DNA of 64,000 nucleotides from Trileptium ribeirensis (taxonomy: Eukaryota; Nematoda; Enoplea; Enoplida; Thoracostomopsidae), in assembly GCA_030248225.1 (NCBI GenBank), contig JASANE010003551.1, positions 1 through 64,000 on the forward strand. The letters run 5' to 3'. The notes beneath the pieces are model-generated. The model did no database searches and was not told the origin of the DNA. It saw nothing but the letters and a program-made list of their open reading frames with translations. Position 1 is the first letter of the stretch, and every line of letters starts with the position of its first letter. The position numbers were made by a program, and so were the translations under genes. This document shows positions 1 to 12,115 of the stretch, one piece after another.

Positions 1-464
1 AACTCCCGAAGTGTCCTACCAACCTGCTCTGGTTATTTTCCGGATCCCGGTACCGTAGACCGTGGCGGGCCTGCAAATTAACCCGGCATCCGTAGTTCCG
101 CATGCGAAGACTACCAAAACTGTGATTTCCGCTTATTTTGACTTGCTGTTTCCCGTGACCATTACTCAGTACATTGCTAAAACCAAGTAAATTTAATATT
201 TTTGATTTCGGTCTTAACAAACTTGCTTTCTTGAACGTGCAGTCAGGGGCCTCTTATTCCCGGACAGTCGTAACCGTCACGGTTCCAACGTGTAGCGGCT
301 GCTGGTTGTGGTTCAAGCGTGATGCTTACTCCCTGTCGGTGCGGAGCGTGGGTCCAGTATCCTAAATCGGCGTGATCAACCTGATTTCTTTATTCTGTTC
401 AGCGTACCTCACACAACACTCGTCCCGATGGTCAATTGTGGCAATTAATACAAACAGTATACAA

Positions 465-900
465 CACTTTTGTGCAAAACGGTATACAACAGTTATATAC
501 AGAACGGTATATGATATTATTATACAAAACGGTAAACGATATTTTTTATACAAAACGGTAAACGATATTTTTATACAAAACGGTAAACGATATATTTATA
601 CAAAACGGCATGCGATATTTTATACAAAACGGTAAACGATATTTTATACAAAGCGGTAAACGATATTTTTTTATACAAAACGGTATGCGATATTTTATAC
701 AAAACGGTAAACGATATTTTATACAAAGCGGTAAACGATATTTTTTTATACAAAACGGTATGCGATATTTTATACAAAACGGTAAACGATATTTTATACA
801 AAGCGGTAAACGATATTTTTTTATACAAAACGGTATGCGATATTTTATACAAAACGGTAAACGATATTTTTATACAAAACGGTAAAACAAAACGGTATAC
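465..900. repeat. 25-bp tandem array with 75-bp higher-order unit (left foldback arm)
   Basis: Tandem copies of a ~25-bp unit, roughly TATACAAAACGGTAAACGAT plus a T-run. Between about 610 and 860 three monomer variants (TATGCG, TAAACG after AAAACGG, TAAACG after AAGCGG) recur in fixed order with a 75-bp period; the TATGCGA landmark falls at 684, 759 and 834. Because 75 is a multiple of three, long open frames appear on both strands (571-1008 minus, 610-885 plus). They are products of the repeat, not genes. Confidence 0.95.
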
Positions 901-2249
901 AATATTCATGCCAACGGTCATGTGCCAGCGCTTCCCGCTACGGTTTTGAGTACGAAGATCCTGAAATGCTCGTGACAGGGCCGAAGCGGCCCTGTTACAT
1001 ATAAACATCTGAAAACAACAGCTTCAGCTGCACAGAGGTCAGTTCGTCAAACAAAATAAAACCTCGTGGTGTTTGGTGCGGCAAATATTTTGAGGCTCGA
1101 AAGTGCTACTATTCTCGCTTAGATTTTTTTATAAAATTCCGATCATTTTCCACGTTTTCTTAAGGCACAGGGTCAAACTAATGCGCTTTGTGCAGCGAAA
1201 TATTTGATGATATTGGTTCACTAAGATGTTTTAAAGAACTGAATAAGGGCTGCATTGCCATCGTCAAACTCAGTGGCTATAAATTGTTCTTTTTTGTTCG
1301 TTTTTTCAGGCATGAATTTAATGACATTGTAACATGGATCGATCTTTGGAGGTCGTGGCGGCAAGTTTCAAACTTTGGAAACTTAGCCGCTGAGAACCAA
1401 GTTTGGGCCAATAAATAAAATTCGAATTTTGGCTTTCGATTTAGAATTCCTTTGGACTATCTACACGGATCTTAAAACCTTCTTCTTTGCACCAGTGCCC
1501 TTGGGTTTCGGGTAACTCTGAAGGCATTGTCGGCACAATATAAGAGTTTGATAAGACCCATAGTTCCTTGAGCGGGCCTTTTTTTGACCGGCTTGTACTC
1601 CAACATCTTTTTGTCTTTTCCCGAGTTCCCCGACTTTGTCGAATCCCGTTGGTCCACACATTCCGAATATCCTATTGTTACATATATGCTAAGATTAGCT
1701 CATCGGGCTGCCGCACCTTTGCCGTAACCCATCGTTAAGCTTTCCTTAAATATATAACGTTTATGCCTCTAAGCTTGAATGCGGCCCTCGTATAGGATTC
1801 TAATGATCTTAGTTGCTTTACTTTTGATTGCACGCAAATGTCATTTGAACAAAAACCTTACAAAAAATATAACGTAATTTGTCTGCTGCATTACTATTGA
1901 AATGCAACGTACAAAGCCCATTTTAGTTTTTATCGTATGTTTTAATTAGTACTTTATGTAGCAAACGTCGACATATCCTTTGAATAAATGACGATAATTT
2001 AGTTCAATTGACAGCGGTTACTGGTAAGTAGCCATTATAGGAAAGCAAAATAAAAATATGCGAAAAACATTTATTAAATGATATTAATGTGCTTCCCATG
2101 TTCACGTTGTTTTATTGCGTTTGTTGCGGTTTCGATTATGTGTTTCACGGGTAAGTTGTTTGATAATTCAGCTGTATTTAGTAGAAATTCTAAAATGGAA
2201 TATTTCTAATTTGCAGACCACACTACAAGCACTAGTTGACTTTAAGCAG

Positions 2250-2688
2250 TAGATAGATTCCGTCTTTGTCATAGGCACCGGTTACACTGCAAAAAAGTTG
2301 AGTCACATTTCGTGTATTGATGGAGTTCTGTAACTTATTAAACTTGAGTTAGACTTTGACTCTATTTGGATCAAAATTTGACTCAATTTGAGTCAAAATT
2401 GACTCAAATTTAATGGAACGTTGACTCAAATTGAGTCAAAGTTAACTGAAGCTTTATAGTTAAAAACGAACGACTTACTGAGTCGAATCTTAACTCAATA
2501 TGTGTCCAACTTGACTCAAAATTGAGTCAACGTAAGCTCAAGTTTCAGGGTTAAAGAAAGGCCAATGCAAGACCCAAAACCTGACCAAACGTTGAAGCGT
2601 AGTTAGACGGGGTCGGTGTCTTGGATCATAAACCGCAATTTACTACTAGGCAGATTACGTCTATATAAGAACCAAAGCCTTTAGGTTC
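2250..2688. other. foldback loop rich in TTGACTCAA/TTGAGTCAA motifs
   Basis: The single-copy centre of the foldback element. From about 2296 to 2540 it holds roughly eight copies of TTGAGTCAA or its complement TTGACTCAA, some in palindromic pairs. The core TGAGTCA equals the consensus AP-1/bZIP binding site, though the motif may just be decayed inverted repeats of a small element that starts near CACTGCAAAAAAGTTGAG (2286). No coding frame is seen. Confidence 0.6.
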
Positions 2689-3999
2689 TGCTTAAAGTCA
2701 ACTAGTGCTTGTAGTGTGGTCTGCAAATTAGAAATATATTACCATTTAGATTTTCTACTAAATACAGCTAAATTATCAAACGACCGTGGAACACATAACA
2801 AAACCGCAACAAACGCAATAAACAACGTGAATATGGGACAGCATTGATATCATTTATAATGTTTTTCGCATATTTTTATTTACTTTTTAATGGTACTACC
2901 GTAACCGCTGTCAATTGGACTTTAAATTATCGTCATTTGATATTCAAAGGAGATATGTCAAACCGTTTGTACATAAGGTACTAATTAAAAACATACGATA
3001 AAAACTAAAATGGGCTTGTTGTACGTTGCATTTTCAATCCATAATGCACAGACGAATTACGTTATCCTTTGTAAGTTTTTTGTTCCAAATGGCATTTCGT
3101 GCCATCAAAAAGTGACGACTCAGAATAGTGAGTCCCCTCGAGGGGCCGTCAAGCTTAGAGGCATAAACGTTATATATTTAGGGATCGTTAAGTGGTACGG
3201 CAAAGGGTGCCCGGCAGCCGAATGTTAATCTTAGCATATATGTAACAATAGGAATATTTGCATATCGGAGCCAAGCGGGTTCGACAAAGTCGGGACTCAG
3301 GAGGATGCTTCCAAAATTCAGCCGGTCAAAAAAGGCCGCGTCCAAACTATGGGTCTTATCAAACTCTTATATTGTGCCGACAATACCTTCGAGTTACCGA
3401 AACCCAAAAGCCGCTGGTGCAAAAGAAGAAGGTTTTCAGGGGTGCGTGGTGCATGGTCCAAAGGAATTCTAAATCGAAAGCCAAATTCGAATTTTATTTA
3501 TTGGCCCAACTTGGTTCTAGCGGCTAAGTTTCCAAAGTTTGAAACCGGCCGCCACGACTTCCAAAGATCGATCCATGTTACAATGTCATAAATTCATGCC
3601 TAAAAAACGAACAAAAAGAACAATTTGTAGCCGTGATTAATTATAAATAAGCCTTATGCTTAAACATCTTAGTGAACAATATAAGATGAATATTTGTGCA
3701 CAAAGCGCATTTTGAGCCCTATCCTAAGAAACGTCAAAAACGATTTGGATTTTAGTGAGAAAAATCTAAGCGACAGCACTTTCGAGACCTCAAAATTGTT
3801 TGCCGCACCAAACACCACGAGGTTTTATTTTGTTTGACGAACTGGCCTCTGTGCAGCTGAAGCTGTTGTTTTCAGATGTTTATATGTCACGCGGCCGCTT
3901 CGGCCTCCTCACGAGCATTTCAGGATCTTCATTACACAAAAGCTTAGCAGGAAGCACTGGCACCGCATGACGAGTTGGCATAGAATATTGTATACATTT

Positions 4000-4465
4000 T
4001 TGTTTTACCGTTTTTGTTATAGAAAATATCGTTTACCGTTTTTTGTATAAAATATCGCATACACTTTCTATATAAAAAATATCGTTTACCCTGTATAAAA
4101 ATATCGTTTACCGTTTTGTATAAAATATCCCGTATGCCGTTTTGTTGAAGAAATACTCGTATACCCTTTTGTATAAAATATCGTATACCGTTTTGTATGA
4201 AAAATATCGTATACCGTTTTGTATAAAAAAATATCGTTGTCCCACTTTATATAAAAATATGTCTATACCGTTTTCTATAAAAAATATCGTATACCATTTT
4301 GTTGTATAAAAATATCGTTTTACCATTTTGTATAAAAATATAGTTTACCGTTTTGTATAAAAAATATCGTATACCGTATTGTATAAAAATATCGTATACC
4401 TTCTGTATATTAACTGTCGTATACCTTTTCACAAAAATGTCGTATACCGTTTGTATTAATTGCCA
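4000..4465. repeat. 25-bp tandem array (right foldback arm)
   Basis: Tandem copies of a 24-27 bp unit, roughly ATCGTATACCGTTTTGTATA, the complement of the left-arm array. Monomers are more diverged than on the left (TATACC, TTTACC, TATGCC variants) and no 75-bp higher-order order is visible. Open frames on the minus strand here (4108-4326, 4247-4468) are repeat products. Confidence 0.93.
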
Positions 4466-4923
4466 CAATTGACCATCGGGACGAGTGTTGTGTGAGGTAC
4501 GCTGAACAGAATAAAGAAATCAGGTTGATAAAGCCCGATTTAGGATACTGGACGCCACGCTCCGCACCGACAGGGAGTAGGCATCACGCTTGAAAAAACC
4601 ACAACCAGTCAGCCGCTACGCGTTGGAAGTATTGACGGTTTCGACTGTCCAGGAATACGGAGGCCCCTGGCTGCACGTTCGAGAGAGAAAGCAAGTTTGT
4701 TGAGGCTGAAATCAAAAATAATAAATTTACTTGGTTTTAGCAATGTACTGAGTAATGGTCACGGGAAACAGCAAGTCAAAATAAGCGGAAATCACAGTTT
4801 TGGTAGTCTTCGCAAGCATGCGGGACGACGGATGCCGGGTTAATTTGCAGGCCCGCCACCGTCTCCGGTACCGGGATCCGGAAAATAACCAGAGCAGGTT
4901 GATCCTCAGCACGCTTCGGAGTT

Positions 4924-6005
4924 ATGGTCGGACACCCAAAGACGCCCCGGACAACGCCGAAAATTCGCCTGTAATACCTAGAGACAATCGCTACTTACGC
5001 TAGGTAGGATTGTCACCGTGGAACCCGGATTATCACTTTCCATGTAGTTTGGACATATCATATATCAAATATGTACATATATCTATGTATGTGTGTGCCC
5101 TGTGGACAACTTTTTAGGCAAAACCCCCTTGTTTCTGTAGCCTGTTGCAGTATGCAACCAATGCAAAACCCCACTTTCCGACATCCTCGTTGCTCTACCC
5201 CGCGTCAGAACTGGCGCATGCGACCCCTCGTTTTGTTCCTCGCGACTAGTGGAGTCCAACAATATGCGTCGAACCTCCGCCCGAACCCTTGCTGACCCGC
5301 GGCACTCACTCAAAGATGCCTAGAAAGCTGTTGTCAACTGCTGATGGGCACCGATAATTCGAGATTTTTCGCTCCACTCTAAAATGGGCGAACCGCCCCT
5401 CATTGGATTCGTCTCGATGAGATATTTCCAAAAATACCCGGCGGGTCTCGATCCGCCGCTCCGTTAACCCGGACGACCAACAAACGCGCCCCCACCGTAG
5501 CCATCACTCTCTCTAATCGCCGCGATTTTAGTACCGTTTTTACTCCTGCCGCCCCAGTAGCGATATCGCCCCTCGCTAGAATCGTCGTTGGACAGTGAGT
5601 CCAACGATACCTAGCGGGCGTCGCTCCGCCCATCCGTTAGCGCAGGAGAGCCCGCTAAAGCTCCCCATACTAATATACATCGGAACCCATGTGAGGGTCC
5701 CGACCCGCTTCTATGTCTACCCCCTTGTGTTTGGTACCAATCGACCCCGTTTTCCGTCCTGGGACCGAATCTGACCCCAGCCCCTCGAAAATCCCACTGG
5801 ATTCCCCTTGTCCCGCTTCCCTTCCCACACCAGCCTCGTGTCCTCGCTGTCCTTTCGCTTTTGTCCTCGTTCTCTCTCTAACCGACGTTTCTGGCCGGTT
5901 TTCTTCTTTGTTGTCGTTGTTGTTGTTGTTTTTGGTGTGTTATGAGTATGTATTTATCGTGAGCGACCTTTCTGTCGCTCAGGACGCCAATACGTCTAGT
6001 ACGAA
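4924..6005. other. no recognisable gene
   Basis: About 1.1 kb with no frame I can identify. The first part continues the sequence beyond the visible foldback arm, so it may still belong to that element. The rest is richer in G and C than most of the window, ending in a CT-rich stretch and GTTGTTGTTGTT around 5912-5934. Confidence 0.5.
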
Positions 6006-6110
6006 ATGTGTGTAGTGTGTGTGTTTGTGCGTGTGTATGTATGTAGATGCGAGGATATATATATGTATATATATATGTATGTATGTATATGTATATGACC
6101 ATATATAAGG
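6006..6110. repeat. TG/TA/TATG microsatellite
   Basis: Simple-sequence run: GTGTGTGT near 6010, then TATATATATG and TATGTATG blocks to about 6100. The minus-strand frame through it (5878-6156) is an artefact of the repeat. Confidence 0.9.
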
Positions 6111-9100
6111 ACACAGAAAAAACGGGCGGACGAGGACACCACGTACCAAAAGACATTAAATTTCAGAGTTTCACGGACTGACGAAAGGCGAACGAATAGG
6201 ACGAACGGTGGGCGACTTTAGGGCCCTCCCGCGGACCCTAGGGACCCTGGAACAGGGCGCCTGACAAATTAGGCATACGTAAGGATTCACCCCGTCTCTG
6301 GCCTTGAGACGGGCACGTTCCCGCTGTTGGTTCCCCCCCCCGGCACGACTTTGAAGCAGACATACTCGCACGAAAATTAGAAATTAGCTTGATTTTTCTT
6401 GACGTTCTAAGGTGTCCTCGCGAGTTGGGGTCACTTTTCAAATTAAATTTAGCTTAATTAGGAGGGCGGCAAGTCGAAAACCACAAAGGCCGAGTTGATG
6501 TTTGCCGACTCGGATGGGCTGGGAAGAGTAAACAGTCCAAAATTCGAGCAGATTGTCACGCTAATTGGGGTTGAAGAAGGAAATTGCGTGACCCGAAAGT
6601 ATCTGCAATAGTTTAAGTTAAGCTGGGACCGGAAACAGTTCAAATCTTGTTAGTTTAGGATCTGATTTCGCTGGACATCCGGCGATAAGGACGGGAAATT
6701 GGGACTTCAAAATTTACTTTTCTTGGGAAAATTTGGACAAAAATCACAGATGGTCAACTTCCGAGTACTCGGAAGATTAAAACTTGATGTCGGCAAATCT
6801 AATTGAAGCCGACTCTCTTTAAGGACATAGACGGTTTACGGTAGCCGTCAAGATTCAAATTTCCGGAAGTGTCCCCAATTGGACACTGGACAGAAAACCC
6901 AAAAAAGTGGGCGTCAAGAAGTCGCCAACGATTGGACGGCGACAAAATCGCCATCGTAACATACAGGCAGAAATTTCGAGGTTACGACCAACGCGTCGAA
7001 TCTTGGAATCAGTTTGACTTCGGCAGCGCGGAGTTCGGTCGGCTCTACTGACCGGCTCCGATGCGTGACTTTTCAGTGTTAATTGTTCTTTGTTTTCACT
7101 TGCACGGTGGCTTTTCGTTTCTTCGCTTTTCTCTTCGTATGGGATCGATCGTGAAAGATTTCCGCGCAGGTATACACCTCGCGAAGGGGGTTCATTTGGT
7201 GCTGCCCCAAGGATCAAAGAATGTAAGTATGCGAAAGGATCGGCGTATGCAGGGGTCTAATTTCCCTGCTGTGTGAACTGTAACAGGCCGTTCGTATAGG
7301 TACCCAGTGAATGTAGCGTGTCCCCTTTATATAAACAGACTCATTACCTTTTGGAGTTCAACCCACGGGTCCCGCTGAAGTGCTACACACAGACCCCACG
7401 TAGAATAAATATCTAGGATCGAATTCCGAAGTGGAAGTGCGAGGTGACTTAGGGTACGTAGGTACCGAGCATGAGGAAAATTCACCAGTCAAGTCGAAGT
7501 CAGTCTGATTCCCCGTGGTCTTAGGTAAGGCACAACGAAATGGACGCTTCACGTCCAGACTTTACATGACTTGCTTCTTTTGAGTTAGGTTCAATGAATT
7601 TTCCTGAGCCGACCACGGTAAAATTTCCTGAACGTGCATACCACGAAATAGGGACTTGTTCGATGATTTGTTTGTTGGTTTTCCAAATTTGCAGCTTAGT
7701 GGATTGTTCAACGCCCATGCCGTGTTTGGGCTTGGACAGAAACGCAGGTTAGGGACGGAGGACTAGCCTCCGTCGGGCTTTTGGAAGCCCTCAAAATTTC
7801 TTATATTTCACCGAGTTAAGAAAATTTGGGAATTTAAAAGACCGAACAAATTCTAGGGACATTAACTTGAGCCTAAGGTGTTTGCTGCTTTTACGGAATG
7901 TTGTCTTGGAATCATTCTTGCTCAGTTGATTGAGTCGGATTTAAGAGCGCGTAGACGACATAGTCGGTAGGCATCTCAATTGCTCACCCATCGCATCGTG
8001 ACGACTGACCGGATTAACTTTAAACGTCCCTCTAGACCCCGGCTTATTCAAAAATGAGCTGGAGGAGCACGCCCCAGCTGAACAAAATTTAGCCGATCTC
8101 GACTGAGGACGATGACGCTTCGTTCTATGGTAATACACAGGTTTTCGACCAAAGTAAGAACGCGACCAAAACACTTACATTTACCGGTGTTCACCGTTGC
8201 ACTACGCAATGGTCTTCTATCGAGGCCATTGTCTAAATGAATTAGAATCAAGGCTCGCGCCCTGAGCCATCACTAGAAACCGCCTTTGCGGGAGGAACAC
8301 ATTGTATCCCCGCCTTCAAACAAAATTTTAGGATTTCCCGAAAATCAAGAAAACTTACCTCCTCGCCCGGGCCATTTCGGCCCCAAACTGGGCGAGTGCA
8401 AAACCCCTTTTTCTTTTTGGAGCGAGTCGATCGCTGAGTTTAACCAGGTTTCACTATTTATCATGAGTGCCCGTTAGGCTATGTACTATGTATGCCCAGT
8501 TTCACCATTCCTATAGTTTCAGTATCAGCCAGTGCTGTTTTCCCAGTTCATGAATTGATCCTGCACGGAGAATTTAGGTCCGCTGCAGTTTTACATGTCT
8601 AAACCACTCAGCCACGCAGGTATAGGAACATCGACTATTATGTCGATAATAACTCAACTGCAGTACAGTGCAGTTGAGACACTGCAACATTGCAGTGAAA
8701 TAGAAAAAATGGTCGTTAGAGAGAGGCAAAAAACAAACCACCGAAGAAGACACAAAAGACGCAAGTGCGTCCGGGGCCGATCGCCCCTGTCCCGACCATC
8801 CCAAAACGGCTCTCCGACAGGAAATAGGGTCGATTTAACTTTCAACTAGGTGAGACCCGCCCGGGAAAACTTGCTCCCACCCAAGACTCCAGCAAAGAGA
8901 CCACATCGAAAGCCATCGAGTGATCCACGACCTCGCAGGTAGTCTACGAGGACGCATTATGCCACGTAGCGCCACGACCGCATTGCGTCGGCCTGAATCT
9001 AAGGAACTACCCCCGTTTTCCCTACTTTTGTTTGCTCATCGTTCGGTCAGTCGTACCGTTAGGTAGGTAAGGTCGTCAAACACGATATGCTGAAATTACG

Positions 9101-9850
9101 CATAAGTACTAACGTCAGTGTGTGCTACGAATAAACGGTTAGGCCCTCCCCGCTTTGCTCAGTAGTCGGTGTTGTTTCGAGTAGCGCTTCAACGCGGCTG
9201 TCGACCTCGCGTAGTCCGTTCCAACCGCTGTCCTCTTCCCCCGCCTGCCTAGGTACTCGTCGCCTAGAGCGACCTGCGTTTAGGAGTGACTTCTGAAGCA
9301 CTCTAGGGCCCCTGCTTAGTGCGCTGCATAGCTGAGTAGTTCGCTAACATTGAGTCGAAGCAGGGATAACCGCCCCTAGTTCGCAACTTGGCGAATATCT
9401 ACACGATCCTCCCCTGTTCTTTTTTCATGTTTCGTGCCGCCATACTGTGTTGAACGACCGCGACCACAACCAGATACTACTAGGCTTTTAGGAACACTCG
9501 TCCCTTCGATAAGCTTTGATCTTTGTAAATAAACTTTGTATTTTGACACACCGAGTACCGCCTTATTTTTACCGAGACGATAGGGACTTTCTTTTCTGGT
9601 TTGTCCGCATGGACGAGCAGGCCCTGTTCGCCATGGCTTGTGTGCGAGAATGACGCAAGCCCTGACGAGCATGGCCTTTTACCTAATTTATTTGGTATTT
9701 TGCTGGAACAAAGGAGTAATATCTAAAGAACCCAGTCGAAAAGTTAGCTCGTCACCAGCAATAATTCGAAAAGTTCAATAGGGAATTTTGAATATTATAA
9801 TCGAAATAGAATTTCTTGAAAAGCGCAGGCCACACCATCGATAATCCGAC
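6111..9850. other. unidentified region, no recognisable gene
   Basis: About 3.7 kb without a protein I recognise on either strand. Short frames up to about 120 codons (6855-7217 minus, 9376-9672 minus) show no family motif. Local hairpins occur (CCCGTCTC...GAGACGGG near 6290-6315; a GTCGCC...GGCGAC pair near 6922-6943). The composition is unlike the AT-rich second half of the window. It may be a heavily decayed retroelement leading into the dispersed repeat at 9851, but the sequence does not prove that. Confidence 0.4.
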
Positions 9851-10345
9851 ATTAAAACACTCAGGGCTCGTCGGAACCCTGTGGGGGCCACATAGGTTAA
9901 TGCTCTAACACGGAGCATGCCGCGATTTTAACTAGGTCACTCGTCTTGAGCTTCAAATTTCCTAGGGACACTTTTACATTTTATTTCCACACTTATCTCA
10001 CTAAAACAGAACTAAACAACTTCCGATGAGTCTAAGACAGGGAATAGCGGCTAAGCTCCATGACCTTCAAGCAGGTGTCGGTGCTAGCCTCCCTGGGGGA
10101 CCTCAAAAATCATACCCGATACTAGACACGTGCGCAACCTTTCGGGCGGGGTCCGAACACACCCCGTGAAGCGCGCCTGCGGCCTGCTAAGCTGCGTAGC
10201 TTCTTGGGTCTGACCAAGAATAGGTTCAAAATTTTATAATCACGGTCCACCCTTGAGGTTACGATAGCCGGGGTCGTATGGGCATGGTGTTAGGAAGTTG
10301 CGCCATGCAGCTGCGTCACCGGTTATTACATATATATAAGATGGC
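9851..10345 (+). repeat. dispersed repeat, LTR-like, copy 1
   Basis: Diverged match to 31375-31760 in the same orientation. Shared landmarks in order: a CACTCAGGG block followed by ACCCTG, GATGAGTC with a GGAA(C/T)AGCGG block, CAAGCAGG, CCCTGGG, then CTGCGG(C/T)(C/T)TGCTAAGC, TAGCTTCTTGGGTCTGAC and TTGCG. An AATAAA-type signal lies about 325 bp upstream (9525) and about 245 bp upstream in the other copy (31133). That is compatible with the end of an LTR or a non-LTR 3' region, but no TG...CA ends or target duplication were located. Confidence 0.6.
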
Positions 10346-12107
10346 CAAGCGACCAGCTGAAATCGGTAAACTACTAGCACCCGGTTGGTTTCCCGACAGT
10401 CAATGTGTTCGTACTTATTTGTTGTTTGTTGTTGGCACTGCGCTGGTTTGATCTGTTCTCGGTCGTCTTACAAAGAGAAAATGAGGTTATTTTTAGGTAT
10501 TTAAGGCGGTGGTTCCTGGCAGCGATCAGCCAGCCGCGGCTTTCGAAAATTCGAGGCGTGACGTCGTCTGATTTTTTTTTCATTTTCTGGCACTTTTTTC
10601 TTGTTTTTGTTTTACTGAGTGTAGTCTAAGCTATACTCAGTGCTCGTTTTGCCAGGGTTTTTATGGTCAGCTCGGGTTGACCTACAACAGGTTTTCGTTA
10701 GTGTTTTTAGTAACCGAGTCTAATCTAAGCCTGGTTCGTTCTCGAGACGCTGCAGCCCTTTTGTCGCTACTCGGCGTCACGCTAGCGCAGATGTAAACAA
10801 TCTAGATCTAGAAACCTTCTTTTCAAAGTCCTAGCTGAACGTAGCGGGCGTGTGAAGAAATTGCTTAATTCAAAGAGCTTCGCGCTACTCCGCCCCGACT
10901 AGTTCCTATCGGACCAGCAGTCTGCAATCCAATGGCAAGATTCTGGCCCGCTAGTAATCCTAATGTATATAATTTTTGGTATTCGTGGTAAATTAATTGG
11001 TTTATATAAGTATCTTTGGATGGGGACTGTTGTGAGAATTCATGGGAACATGAAATGGCGCAGAATTATATCATGGTTCGGATGGGGTGTGAAATAATGG
11101 AGGAAACTATTTGGATTATGGGGAGATTAGATGTCGTGGGCTATAGCGCGACTAATCCCTGTGCTGAGAATACCCAAGGACTGAGACTCCCGATACGTAT
11201 TGTGGATCAGCTAGTAAAACTTGGAAAGAATCTTTCGTCTAATTACAGCCTGCAAGGGATATTTTTTCGGGGTTTTTCACACACAGGATGAAATGAGAGA
11301 CATTCGTTCTCATGTCGTCGCTATAATGATAATATTGTTTTTTATATAATCATTGATAAAAATTTGTACCTTGATTTTTTAATTAAAAATTTTTTCTATA
11401 CTGCATGGGACGCGAAGCGTCATATAACTGTAGTGCCGGCGCTGACGGTGAGTAAAATTTTTAAAACCAAGGCGTTGATTTATGCTATAGGTGACAACGA
11501 AGTTGCATGACATGGAATCGTGACAGTGGATCGTATTGATTCATATGCATTCACAGAGTAATAAATATAGAGAACATGACTTAACTGCTATAACTAAGCT
11601 AGACTAACCTAGAAAAACAGTAAAAGAACCGAATAGGGGTCTCTGACCTTCTGTAAAAATCAATGTGAACGATGCGAAGTGTTTCGAAAATCTACTCAAT
11701 GAATTTGAAGTTACCGGAAAACAAGGCGGGGTCCACATAGCGATGTCTCTTATTATGTATAGCCGATGGCCATGTCCACTGATGAATAAATAAAAAAAAT
11801 ATGACCGAATCCCCTTTTGTCTACTTGATACAAAAATGAGTAAAATCGTGTCGTCAGAGAAATTCGCATCGGAAAACCTGACAGTCTAACAGTCTTTTGC
11901 GTTGAGTCGAATGAGCCTGGCACCTACGTCAACGATACCCTTTCGGAGTGTTCTAATAATCAAGCAAAATTGCTGGCGTTCACTTGTGCACAAATTCGCC
12001 GCTTCGCATCATCTCTTAGCCGCGACAGCATTAACGCACCGCAGGACACTACTGCTAACATGGATCTAACTCGAAATCAAATTTCCTGACATTGAAATTT
12101 AACCACA
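10346..12107. other. no recognisable gene
   Basis: About 1.8 kb upstream of the hAT insertion. The longest plus frame (11016-11291, 91 codons) has no family motif. 10400-10640 is T-rich with short direct repeats. The last part is the target in which the hAT element landed; it resumes at 14405. Confidence 0.4.
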
Positions 12108-12115
12108 CGAAGCAT

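Larger units (their letters stand above)
1..4923. mobile_element. giant foldback (inverted-repeat) element
   Basis: The first 2249 bases are the inverted complement of 2689-4923, leaving a loop of about 440 bp (2250-2688). Base 1 pairs with about 4923, so the outer left end may lie outside the window and no target duplication can be tested. The arms match along their whole length with scattered substitutions and small indels, including the BamHI-like CCGGATCCCGGTACC block near each end and the CACTACAAGCACTAG block next to the loop. Each arm carries a tandem array of a ~25-bp unit. No transposase is encoded. Long arms with internal tandem repeats are typical of foldback-type DNA elements (FB/Galileo-like). 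A simple large inverted duplication is the alternative. Confidence 0.85.

Noticed and set aside
571..1008. 145-codon minus frame and 91-codon plus frame made of repeated FIQNGKRY-like units
   Set aside because: Both strands are open because the 75-bp tandem repeat is a multiple of three; there is no conserved protein signal.
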